Shown: positions 34,680-42,785 of the stretch, piece by piece
Numbering within the stretch: the first letter of the stretch is position 1
How the letters are laid out: each line of letters opens with the position of its first letter
Source: Pseudomonas sp. SLFW
Lineage (GTDB): Bacteria; Pseudomonadota; Gammaproteobacteria; Pseudomonadales; Pseudomonadaceae
Reading direction: 5' to 3'
DNA length: 46,576 nucleotides
Assembly (NCBI RefSeq): GCF_009905615.1
Contig: NZ_JAAAKW010000030.1
Coordinates: 1-46,576 of the forward strand
Notes under the pieces: generated by a model
Database searches by the model: none
What the model was told of the DNA's origin: nothing
The model's input: only the letters and a program-made list of their open reading frames with translations
Made by a program: the position numbers and the translations under genes

Positions 34680-35090
34680 CTAGCGGTCATTCTGCGAAGC
34701 GGCGGTTACTTGGTCGCGAACAGCCGCCTTGTCGATGACCGAGTACACGTTGCGAATCCGCCCGTCGCTGAATTCATAGAACACGTTCTCGGTGAACTGC
34801 ACGCGCTGGCCGTTGACCGCCGCGCCAAACAGTTCGCCCACCGGGGTGCAGTCGAAACGCAGGCGGGCCGCGACGTGCGGCGGGTCCGCCAGCAACATGT
34901 CGATCCCGAAATGCAAGTCGGGGATGGCGCGAAAATCGTTCTCCAGCATGCGTTGGTAACCGGCCAGTCCGATGCGCTGGCCGTTGTAGTGGGCCTCCTC
35001 ATCGACAAACCGGCCGAGGCTGGCCCAGTCCTGATGGTTCAGGCAATCGATGTAACGGCGATACAGGCTGAGAATTTCGGGTTCGGACAT
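34680..35090 (-). CDS. SnoaL-like polyketide-cyclase-fold protein
   Basis: A 136-residue cone-shaped alpha+beta barrel protein (NTF2/SnoaL-like, sometimes called ester cyclase). Hallmarks are YIDCLNHQDWASLGRFVDEEAHYNG, LAGYQRMLENDFRAIPDLHFGID and FTENVFYEFSDGRIRNVYSVID. Function in these proteins varies widely and no substrate can be given. The ATG at 35090 is supported by GGGAG seven bases upstream. Confidence 0.8.
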   Translation of the reverse strand: MSEPEILSLYRRYIDCLNHQDWASLGRFVDEEAHYNGQRIGLAGYQRMLENDFRAIPDLHFGIDMLLADPPHVAARLRFDCTPVGELFGAAVNGQRVQFTENVFYEFSDGRIRNVYSVIDKAAVRDQVTAASQNDR

Positions 35091-35434
35091 GGGGAAGCTC
35101 CCTTTTATCATCGCTGCGGGTGCAGCCTTCGGACGTTAGGGCGTGCGAGCTCCGGGTTAGTTCACCGCGAGGCCGCAGGCGGTGGCGTTCTTGAAATTGC
35201 TTCCGCAGGCTCATTATTACCAAACCCACAACACTGTTTATCCACGCTGTCGCAGGACAATTTGCCGCAGCAAGGGAGTTTTTTGGTATCTTTGCGCAAT
35301 TAACTAACTGGTTAATTACACACGTGAGCACGCCTCGATGTCCGATGTTGCGGCGCGTCGTCACGGGATAAAACCTCTCCCCCACCACCGCCGAGGACGA
35401 CCTGAAACCCTCGGCGTCAGCAGGATCACGCAAC
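35091..35434. other. Intergenic region upstream of gcd
   Basis: A 344-bp gap without a credible gene. Besides the inverted repeat at 35298-35317 it includes A+T-rich sequence suited to the gcd promoter. Confidence 0.6.
35298..35317. promoter_or_regulatory. Operator-like inverted repeat before gcd
   Basis: AATTAAC-N6-GTTAATT, perfect 7-bp arms, 118 bp before the gcd ATG. The form resembles TetR-type operators. No TetR gene is nearby, so the factor is unknown. Confidence 0.45.
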
Positions 35435-37858
35435 ATGACAACGTCTCGACCTACGGCACCCGTCAGTCGCTGGCCCATCTGGGTCGTCGCCTTCGGCGTG
35501 CTGATATTTGGCTTACTGTTTTCGGCGGGAGGCGGCTACCTCGTCACCCTGGGCGGCAGCTGGTATTTCCTGCTGGCGGGCCTCGGCCTGATCGCCTCTT
35601 CGGTTCTCCTGTTCCAAGGCCGCCTCGCGGGTGCCTGGCTGTTCGCGGTGGTGATGGTGCTGACCCTGATCTGGGCCGTTGTCGATGCCGGTCTGGTGTT
35701 CTGGCCGCTGGTGTCGCGCCTGTTCGCACTGGGCGTGTTGAGTCTTTTGGTGGCGCTGGTCTACCCGACCCTGCGCAAGAGCAACGGTCTGGCCAGCGGT
35801 CGCGGCGGCTACGCCCTGAGCGCGCTGCTCGCCCTCGCCATGGTCGGCGGATTCTGGGGCATGTTTCAGCCCCACGCCTCGGTGTCGCCCACCGGCAATG
35901 GCCCTGAGCTGACCAAAGTCGACCCGGCCAAGGCGCAGAAAGACTGGGCGCACTACGGCAATGACGAGGGCGGCAGCCGCTTTGCTGCGCTGGACCAGAT
36001 CAACCGCAGCAACGTGTCGAAGCTGGTCCCGGTCTGGACCTACCACACCGGCGACATCGCCCTCAGTGATGGCAACGGTGCCGAAGACCAGATGACCCCG
36101 CTGCAAATCGGCGACAAGGTGTTCATCTGCACCCCGCACAACAACATCATTGCGCTGGACGCCGACACCGGCAAACAGCTGTGGAAGCACGAGACCAACG
36201 CCCAATCCGCCGTCTGGCAGCGTTGCCGGGGCCTGGCGTATTTCGACGCCACCGCCGCCGTCGCAGCGCCCACAGACGGCAGCGTCCCTGCCGCGCCGGT
36301 CAGCGTGCCCGCCGGTGCAAGCTGCCAGCGCCGCCTGCTGACCAACACCATCGACGCCCGCCTGATCGCGGTCGATGCCGACACCGGCGAGCTGTGCAAA
36401 GGCTTCGGCGACAACGGCCAGATCGACCTGAAAGCCGGTCTCGGCAACGTTCCGGATTCTTACTATCAACTGTCGTCGGCACCGTTGATGGCGGGCACCA
36501 CCGTGGTCGTTGGCGGGCGCGTGGCGGACAACGTGCAAACCGACATGCCCGGCGGCGTGATCCGTGGTTTTGACGTGGTCACTGGCGAGATGCGCTGGGC
36601 GTTCGACCCTGGCAACCCGGAAGACAAGAAGGCCCCGGCTGACGGCGGCACCTACGTGCGCAGCACGCCGAACAGCTGGGCGCCGATGTCTTACGATCCG
36701 GCCATGAACACCGTGTTTCTGCCAATGGGCAGTTCGTCCACGGACATCTACGGTGCCGAGCGCACCCAGCTCGACCACACCTACGGCGCGTCGGTGCTGG
36801 CGTTGAACGCGACCACCGGCCGGGAAAAGTGGGTCTATCAGACCGTCCACAACGACCTGTGGGACTTCGACCTGCCGATGCAGCCGAGCCTGATCGACTT
36901 CACCCAAAAGGACGGCAGCACGGTCCCGGCGGTGGTGATCGGCACCAAGGCGGGCCAGATTTACGTCTTGGATCGCCACACCGGTCAGCCGCTGACGGAA
37001 GTGAAAGAGGTCCCGGTCAAGCCGTCGAACATCCCGAACGAGCCGTACTCGCCGACGCAACCGAAATCAGTGGGCATGCCGGAAATCGGCGCGCAGACGC
37101 TGACCGAATCGGACATGTGGGGCGCGACCCCGTTCGACCAGCTGCTGTGCCGCATCTCGTTCAAGAAAATGCGCTACGACGGCCTCTACACCGCGCCGGG
37201 CACTGATATTTCGTTGAGTTTTCCGGGATCGTTGGGCGGCATGAACTGGGGCAGTCTGTCGACCGACCCGGTGCACGGTTTCATCTTCGTCAACGACATG
37301 CGTCTGGGCCTGTGGAGCCAGATGGTACCGCAGCAGAAAGACGCCAAGGCGTCGAGCGGCGGTGAAGCGCTGAACACCGGTATGGGCGCCGTGCCGCTCA
37401 AAGGCACGCCGTATGCGGTGAACAAGAACCGCTTCCTGTCCGTGGCCGGGATTCCGTGCCAGGCGCCGCCGTTCGGCACCCTGACCGCCATCGACATGAA
37501 GACCCAGAAAATCGCCTGGCAAGTGCCGGTCGGTACCGTGCAGGACACCGGCCCGATGGGCATCAAAATGCACCTGCCATTGCCCATTGGCATGCCAACG
37601 CTGGGGGGCACCCTCTCCACTCAGGGCGGGCTGATCTTCATCGCCGGGACCCAGGATTACTACCTGCGCGCCTTCAACAGTGCCAACGGCGAAGAAGCGT
37701 GGAAAGCCCGCCTGCCCGTCGGCAGCCAGGGCGGCCCGATGACCTTCGTCTCGCCGAAGACCGGCAAGCAATACATCGTCATCACCGCCAGCGGCGCGCG
37801 CCAGTCGGCAGACCGTGGCGACTACGTGATTGCGTACGGATTGCCGGACGGCCAGTAA
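35435..37858 (+). CDS. gcd: Membrane-bound PQQ glucose dehydrogenase
   Basis: An 807-residue quinoprotein that oxidises glucose to gluconate in the periplasm and feeds electrons to ubiquinone. The first 140 residues form five membrane helices; the rest is the eight-bladed PQQ propeller, including GDIALSDGNGAEDQMTPLQIGDKVFICTPHNNIIALDADTGKQLWKH, TYGASVLALNATTGREKWVYQTVHNDLWDFDLPMQPSLIDF and the C-terminal GLIFIAGTQDYYLRAFNSANGEEAWKARLP. Length and motifs match Pseudomonas Gcd. ATG follows AGGA nine bases earlier. A terminator follows directly. Confidence 0.97.
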   Translation: MTTSRPTAPVSRWPIWVVAFGVLIFGLLFSAGGGYLVTLGGSWYFLLAGLGLIASSVLLFQGRLAGAWLFAVVMVLTLIWAVVDAGLVFWPLVSRLFALGVLSLLVALVYPTLRKSNGLASGRGGYALSALLALAMVGGFWGMFQPHASVSPTGNGPELTKVDPAKAQKDWAHYGNDEGGSRFAALDQINRSNVSKLVPVWTYHTGDIALSDGNGAEDQMTPLQIGDKVFICTPHNNIIALDADTGKQLWKHETNAQSAVWQRCRGLAYFDATAAVAAPTDGSVPAAPVSVPAGASCQRRLLTNTIDARLIAVDADTGELCKGFGDNGQIDLKAGLGNVPDSYYQLSSAPLMAGTTVVVGGRVADNVQTDMPGGVIRGFDVVTGEMRWAFDPGNPEDKKAPADGGTYVRSTPNSWAPMSYDPAMNTVFLPMGSSSTDIYGAERTQLDHTYGASVLALNATTGREKWVYQTVHNDLWDFDLPMQPSLIDFTQKDGSTVPAVVIGTKAGQIYVLDRHTGQPLTEVKEVPVKPSNIPNEPYSPTQPKSVGMPEIGAQTLTESDMWGATPFDQLLCRISFKKMRYDGLYTAPGTDISLSFPGSLGGMNWGSLSTDPVHGFIFVNDMRLGLWSQMVPQQKDAKASSGGEALNTGMGAVPLKGTPYAVNKNRFLSVAGIPCQAPPFGTLTAIDMKTQKIAWQVPVGTVQDTGPMGIKMHLPLPIGMPTLGGTLSTQGGLIFIAGTQDYYLRAFNSANGEEAWKARLPVGSQGGPMTFVSPKTGKQYIVITASGARQSADRGDYVIAYGLPDGQ

Positions 37859-37871
37859 AACGCGGCACATG

Positions 37872-37912
37872 AAAAACCCGCTGTCACCTCATGGGTGGCA
37901 GCGGGTTTTTTT
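37872..37912. terminator. Bidirectional terminator after gcd
   Basis: A 12-bp stem (CCCGCTGTCACC with GGTGGCAGCGGG, one G-U) flanked by A5 on the left and T7 on the right. It can end gcd and the converging gene. Confidence 0.9.
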
Positions 37913-37962
37913 ATAGTCCTTCTAGCCGTTCTGCTTGTTGGCCGTGGCTCAGGGCGATGGCC

Positions 37963-38646
37963 TCAATTCCCCGCCACTTGCGCCACTTCACCCGAGGTCA
38001 CCAGCGCTTTGAGCGAGGCGTCGAACTGTTTCAGGGCGTGGACTTGCAACGCGCGCTGTTGATCGATCTGCGCGGCAATTTCAGGGGCGGCCTTGTCGTG
38101 AACCCAGACCGATGTCAGCTCCTGAGCACCCGCGCCTTCCGCTTTACCAATGTATTGCAGGTTTTCGTCATAAAACTTGGCGACAAACCGTGCCTCTACT
38201 TTGCTATTACGCTGGGTCACGAGTTGGTTGTAGGTGTCGAGCATGACCACCACATCAGGGCGCGCTTTCATCAACGCATCGAGATTGTCGTAAACAGTGA
38301 CCGACGCAAACTCTTTGGCAATCGACGCTTTGAGCCAATCGATCGCCAGCTTCGGATCGGAGCTGTTGACGAACGCCTCACGAATCCGCGAATCCAGCGC
38401 GCCATTTTTCACGCCCTTCAATGCCACGGCGTGATAACGCTCAAGGTATTGGAGCGTGCTGACGGTGTTTTCGCTGTAAAGAACGCCCACCGATTGGGTT
38501 TTTCTCAACGCAATGTTGCTGTCAGCCACAGGCACGAAATGGCAGGAATGTTCATCCACGGCAACGGTGGCCGCATAAACAGGCGCGGTGGCAGCGACGC
38601 CCCCAGTGAGGACGGCGACAAGTGTCAGCAGGGTTGAAATTCTCAT
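37963..38646 (-). CDS. Secreted hypothetical protein (227 aa)
   Basis: A 227-residue protein with a signal peptide (MRISTLLTLVAVLTGGVAATAPVYA, cleavage before ATVAVDEHS). The mature part has one Cys (DEHSCHF), segments LYSENTVSTLQYLERYHAVALKGVKNG, FASVTVYDNLDALMKARPDVVVMLDTYNQLV and a helical C-terminus. DxxxYN and strand-helix order are vaguely like periplasmic binding or lipoprotein-assembly folds, but I do not recognise a family. GC is lower than its neighbours. It may be a recent acquisition. Confidence 0.75.
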   Translation of the reverse strand: MRISTLLTLVAVLTGGVAATAPVYAATVAVDEHSCHFVPVADSNIALRKTQSVGVLYSENTVSTLQYLERYHAVALKGVKNGALDSRIREAFVNSSDPKLAIDWLKASIAKEFASVTVYDNLDALMKARPDVVVMLDTYNQLVTQRNSKVEARFVAKFYDENLQYIGKAEGAGAQELTSVWVHDKAAPEIAAQIDQQRALQVHALKQFDASLKALVTSGEVAQVAGN

Positions 38647-38820
38647 CGCGGGTGTCCTCTAACGCCAGTTCGGTATGGCTCTATCCTGCTCCTTTGCTGG
38701 AAAAAAAGAACTCCCGATTGATGATGTTCACTATCGATTTCACGAATGGTAGACAGACGGAAAAGGTCTTTTACGTTTTACTGAATAAAGCAACTTCGCC
38801 CTATGCTTATATCGACTAAC

Positions 38821-40155
38821 TCAGAAGGCCAAGTTACCGATTACGTGCCGAACTTTATGCAGCGCTTGTTGTAATGCACTCATGTCCACCGACCCGAGTG
38901 CCAACCGAATCGCATGGGGCACCGGGCTTGAAATGGCAAACGGTTCGGCGGTGGACACCGCGACGTTCATCGACAATAACGCCACCGCGACCTGATCCGC
39001 CCGCACCTCTTCCGGCAGGGGCAGCCACAGAAAATACGACGCGGGATGGCCGATGACCTTCAGCCCCTCCAACGCTTTCCGGGCCAGGGTTTGCCGTTCC
39101 CTCGCATCTTCACGTTTTTCCGCTTCGAGCCTCAGGACGGTGCCGTCTTCGATCCAGCCACAGACCAGCGCGGTCATCACCCCCGGCGTATTCCAGGTGG
39201 TCGCCCGTATCGTTCGTTCAATCGCAGGCACCCACTGCAACGGCGCCACCACGAACCCCACCCGCAAGCCGGTGGCGATGTTTTTCGAGAAGCCCGACAC
39301 ATAAACCGTCAGCTCCGGGGCCAGCGCTCGCAGCGGCGCAGGGGGCGAATCGGCGAGAAAGGCATAGGCCGCGTCTTCGATCAACAACAAGCCGTGTGTT
39401 CGTGCGATGCCGACCAGACGCTCGCGCCAAGGCAAATCCATGACCCAGCCCATGGGATTGTGCAGGGTCGGCATCGCATACACCGCCTTGATCCGGCGTT
39501 TTCGACACAGTGCCTCCAACGCCTCCAGATCAGGGCTCGTATCGGTCAGCGGGACCGGCACCAGTTCCAGCCGATGGGCGTCAGCGATCACCTTGAAACC
39601 TGAATAGGTCAGTGCATCCACCGCCACCACGTCCCCCGGTTTGAGCAAGCCCATGACCGTCGCCGCCAGCCCGTGTTGAGCGCCACTGACGATCAGCACC
39701 TCTTCCGCCTCGACCTGCAACCCCCGCTCCGCCAGATGTCGCGCCATGCAGGCCCGTTCATGGCCTCTGCCAGCGTGGGGCTGATAGCGCAGCAAAGCCT
39801 CCAGATCCCCCGACAACGCCAGTTGCCGCAACCCCACGCGCAATAACTCCGCCTGTTCCGGTAATGCCGGGTAGTTGAAGTTCAGGTCCAGCACGCCCAC
39901 GGCGGCTGCCTGTTGATCGACGCCATGGCTCAGCGGCAGCGCAATCTCGCGAACGAAGGTGCCGCGCCCGGCTTCGCCGCTGATCAGGCCCATCGCCTCC
40001 AGCTCGGCATAGACCCGAGACGCGGTGACCAGCGCCAGCCCTTCTTGCTCGGCCAATTGGCGGTGGGTCGGCAAACGCGTGCCTGGCGGCAAGGCGCCCG
40101 AGGCGATGTCGCTGGCAAAGGTGTCGACGAGGGTTTTGTAGCGGGCGCGGGGCAT
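38821..40155 (-). CDS. MocR/PtsJ-type PLP-dependent regulator
   Basis: A 444-residue MocR regulator. The GntR winged helix is at about 5-70 (TLVDTFASDIASGALPPGTRLPTHRQLAEQEGLALVTASRVYAELEAMGLISGEAGRGTFV). The aminotransferase-like domain follows with PTLHNPMG (the Asn), LIEDAAYAFL (Asp261) and the PLP lysine Lys291 (YVSGFSKNIATGLRVGFV). It is divergent from an EamA transporter across an 85-bp gap that holds an excellent inverted operator. It likely represses or activates that exporter in response to an amine or vitamin B6 compound. Confidence 0.9.
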   Translation of the reverse strand: MPRARYKTLVDTFASDIASGALPPGTRLPTHRQLAEQEGLALVTASRVYAELEAMGLISGEAGRGTFVREIALPLSHGVDQQAAAVGVLDLNFNYPALPEQAELLRVGLRQLALSGDLEALLRYQPHAGRGHERACMARHLAERGLQVEAEEVLIVSGAQHGLAATVMGLLKPGDVVAVDALTYSGFKVIADAHRLELVPVPLTDTSPDLEALEALCRKRRIKAVYAMPTLHNPMGWVMDLPWRERLVGIARTHGLLLIEDAAYAFLADSPPAPLRALAPELTVYVSGFSKNIATGLRVGFVVAPLQWVPAIERTIRATTWNTPGVMTALVCGWIEDGTVLRLEAEKREDARERQTLARKALEGLKVIGHPASYFLWLPLPEEVRADQVAVALLSMNVAVSTAEPFAISSPVPHAIRLALGSVDMSALQQALHKVRHVIGNLAF

Positions 40156-40161
40156 GGGGCT

Positions 40162-40194
40162 GTATCCATGACAATTTTTTGATTGTCCTGATAC
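40162..40194. promoter_or_regulatory. Nested inverted operator, MocR/EamA pair
   Basis: Outer arms GTATC/GATAC and inner arms GACAAT/ATTGTC around TTTTTG. The site starts seven bases before the MocR start and is 46 bases from the EamA start, so it can act on both promoters. Confidence 0.6.
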
Positions 40195-40240
40195 TGCGCC
40201 TTAGGATACGTCAACTGCAACCTGGCACCGGACGATCAGC

Positions 40241-41149
40241 ATGGAACACGCATCGAAACTGCAACACGGAAATCCCGTGAAAGCCTCCAACGGCTGGCTG
40301 AACGGACTGATCGGGGTGGTGATCTTCAGTGGCTCGCTGCCCGCGACACGCATCGCGGTGCAGGAAATCGCGCCGGTGTTTCTGACCGTGGCCCGGGCGT
40401 CCATCGCCGGGGGTGTGGCGTTGTGCATGCTGCTGTTGCTAAAAGAACAGCGTCCGGCCCGGCATCACATCCTGCCGCTGTGCATCGTCGCGTCGGGGGT
40501 CGTGCTCGGCTTTCCGCTGCTCACGGCGCTGGCCTTGCAATACGTCACGTCCGCGCATTCCATTGTCTTCGTCGGCCTGTTGCCATTGGCGACCGCAGTC
40601 TTCGCCGTATTGCGCGGCGGCGAACGGCCCAAACCAGCGTTCTGGCTGTTTTCGGTGCTGGGGAGCGCGCTGGTGGTCGGGTTTGCAGTGGCTCAGGGGC
40701 TGTCGCAAGGACTGAAAGCCTCCCCGGTCGGCGACTGTCTGATGCTGCTGGCGATCCTCGCGTGCGCACTGGGCTATGCCGAAGGAGCGAAAGTCTCCCG
40801 GACCCTCGGCGGCTGGCAGGTGATCTGCTGGGCGCTGGTGATTTCCCTGCCCGTGATGCTGGCGCTGACTGCATTGACCGCCCCGCCCACCCTCGCCCAC
40901 CTGAGCTGGCCGGCATGGCTGAGCCTGGGTTACGTCTCATTGTTCAGCATGCTGATCGGCTTCGTGTTCTGGTATCGCGGGCTGGTGCAAGGCGGGATCG
41001 CGGCCGTGGGGCAGTTGCAATTGCTGCAACCGTTTTTCGGGCTGGCGCTGGCGGCCACGTTGCTTCATGAACAGGTCAGCGTCGGGATGATCGGCGTCAC
41101 CGTCGCGGTGATTCTGTGTGTGGCAGCGGCGCGCCGGTTCTCGCGATAG
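40241..41149 (+). CDS. DMT-superfamily EamA transporter
   Basis: A 302-residue membrane protein with about ten helices in two EamA repeats (GLIGVVIFSGSLPATRIAVQEIAPVFLTVARASIAGG ... LMLLAILACALGYAEGAKVSRTLGGWQVI). It likely exports a small metabolite. It is divergent from a MocR gene, as is common for exporters that MocR or LysR regulators control. The final codons ARRFSR-stop are repeated twice more just after the stop. Confidence 0.88.
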   Translation: MEHASKLQHGNPVKASNGWLNGLIGVVIFSGSLPATRIAVQEIAPVFLTVARASIAGGVALCMLLLLKEQRPARHHILPLCIVASGVVLGFPLLTALALQYVTSAHSIVFVGLLPLATAVFAVLRGGERPKPAFWLFSVLGSALVVGFAVAQGLSQGLKASPVGDCLMLLAILACALGYAEGAKVSRTLGGWQVICWALVISLPVMLALTALTAPPTLAHLSWPAWLSLGYVSLFSMLIGFVFWYRGLVQGGIAAVGQLQLLQPFFGLALAATLLHEQVSVGMIGVTVAVILCVAAARRFSR

Positions 41150-41193
41150 CCGCGTCGGTTTTCACGTTAGCCGCGCGCCGGTTTTCTCGCTGA
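41129..41193 (+). repeat. Triplicated coding end ARRFSR-stop
   Basis: Three tandem 21-base units: GCGCGCCGGTTCTCGCGATAG (41129), CCGCGTCGGTTTTCACGTTAG (41150), and GCGCGCCGGTTTTCTCGCTGA (41173). They encode ARRFSR-stop, PRRFSR-stop, and ARRFSR-stop in a shifted frame. Confidence 0.6.
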
Positions 41194-41199
41194 ACACGC

Positions 41200-42078
41200 T
41201 CAGTTGCTCAGGGCTGCGGCCGTACGTCTGCCGTACACCAGCAGCCCGCTGAAACAGATCAACGCCATGCCCGCCACCGAAAACAGTGCCGGGTAATTGC
41301 CGAAGAACAGCATCCCGTACAGCGTGGCGAACACGATCTGCAAATAGCCCAGCGGCGCGAGCGCGGACGACGAGGCGTAGCGGTAGGATTTCGAAATCAG
41401 GAAATGCGCCGACAGACCAAGGCTGCCCAGCACTAGCAACATCAGCCATTGGGTCAACGTCGGACTGACCCAGAAAAACGGCACCACCAGGCTCAACAGT
41501 GCGGTGCTGAAAACACCCACATAAAAGCTGCACACCGATGGGCTGTCCGACTCCCCGGCCAGTTGCGTCAACAGTTGGTACACCGCGAAGCAGAACGCAC
41601 AGGCCAACGGGAACAGCATCCACAGCGAAAACCCGTCACTGGCCGGGTTGATCACCACCAGCACGCCAATGAACCCAACGATCACCGATACCCACTGCAA
41701 GCGGTCCGCGCGAATGCCGAACAGGAGCGGCGAAAGGATCGTGACGAAGGCCGGTGCCAGGAACACCAGCGCAGTTGATTCGGCCAACGGCACGTGGGTC
41801 AGGCCAAACAGAAACGTCAGGCTGTCGCCTAACAGAAACACGGCCCGAAGGAAGTGCAGCCAAGGGCGTTTGGTGTGGAAGGCGGCGCGACTTTTTTCCC
41901 GGATGATCACGCTGGTGACCAGCAAGGTGTGAATCAAATACCGCGCCCACGCCACGAAAATCACCGGCAGGACGAAGATCAGGCTTTTGGAGAGCGCATC
42001 GTGGGTGGCAAACACAAACGCCACGCCCACCATCAGCCACATGCCGATCACGTGGCTGGAACGGGAAGAAACAGTCAT
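41200..42078 (-). CDS. DMT-superfamily EamA transporter
   Basis: A 292-residue membrane protein of about ten helices (MWLMVGVAFVFATHDALSKSLIFVLPVIFVAWARYLIHTLL in repeat 1, LWMLFPLACAFCFAVYQLLTQLAGE in repeat 2). It belongs to the RarD/YdcZ-like wing of EamA proteins seen in exporters. The substrate is unknown. It ends just after the other EamA gene on the opposite strand and is followed upstream by the BIME array. Two EamA genes side by side but unlike in sequence point to separate origins. Confidence 0.88.
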   Translation of the reverse strand: MTVSSRSSHVIGMWLMVGVAFVFATHDALSKSLIFVLPVIFVAWARYLIHTLLVTSVIIREKSRAAFHTKRPWLHFLRAVFLLGDSLTFLFGLTHVPLAESTALVFLAPAFVTILSPLLFGIRADRLQWVSVIVGFIGVLVVINPASDGFSLWMLFPLACAFCFAVYQLLTQLAGESDSPSVCSFYVGVFSTALLSLVVPFFWVSPTLTQWLMLLVLGSLGLSAHFLISKSYRYASSSALAPLGYLQIVFATLYGMLFFGNYPALFSVAGMALICFSGLLVYGRRTAAALSN

Positions 42079-42171
42079 CGAACCGCCGGACAGTCAAAAG
42101 GTGTGCAGGAATGCGCGGGAGTACACCACAGTTGAGGCCACGGTCCAAGCAGGCCGCCGCCCGCAGAGGAT

Positions 42172-42728
42172 TCGACGTCGGTCGCAGACATTGAGCACGA
42201 CACCCCCTCCCCTGTAGGAGCGAATTCATTCGCGAAGGCGATTCAGGCGATGAAGATGTATTGGCTGTACCGGCCCTTTCGCGAATGAATTCGCTCCTAC
42301 AGGGGATTCGCGTCAAGGCAGTCACAGGTGCATCGCCTGATACACCGCCTTCGCGGCCGTCGTGCCTCCGGCTGCTCCCACAGGTTTGGTGTCGGTCGCC
42401 GACCTTGAGTACGACGCCTCTTCTCTGTGGGAGCGAATTCATTCGCGAAGTGGACTCAGGCGATGGAGATGCGTCGACTGTACCGGCCCTTTCGCGAATG
42501 AATTCGCTCCCACGAGGATTTGCGTCAAGGCAGTCACAGATGCATCGACTGGTACACCGCCTTCGCGGCCGTCGTAACCTCCGGCTGCTCCCACGGGGAT
42601 TGTGCCTGTCGTAGCCCTGGAGTACGACGCCTCTCCCCTGTAGGAGCGAATTCATTCGCGAAGTGGGCTCAGGCGATGGAGATGCGTCGACTGTACCGCC
42701 CTTTCGCGAATGAATTCGCTCCCACAGG
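42172..42728. repeat. Tandem BIME array, 213-bp period
   Basis: Each unit is a forward REP (GGAGCGAATTCATTCGCG), a spacer, a reverse REP, a spacer and a GCCGTCGT-type REP. Forward copies start at 42213, 42426 and 42639, exactly 213 apart; reverse copies at 42277, 42490 and 42702; third-type copies at 42346 and 42558. A partial unit precedes 42213, and the last unit lacks its third element. The whole 707-bp gap 42079-42785 holds no credible gene. Confidence 0.9.
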
Positions 42729-42785
42729 AAATCCGGATCGTCTGGTATGGCCTGGCCCATCCGCCACCGCCGGCTATCCGTGCGG

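Noticed and set aside
35513..37060. 515-codon open frame on the minus strand
   Set aside because: Antisense of gcd, no family features.
38720..38819. Short plus-strand frame starting MMFTIDFTNGRQTEK
   Set aside because: No ribosome site, lies in an A+T-rich gap, no evidence of conservation.
42172..42728. CRISPR array
   Set aside because: The repeated unit is 213 bp, spacers between REPs are themselves repeated, and no cas gene is present; it is a BIME array.
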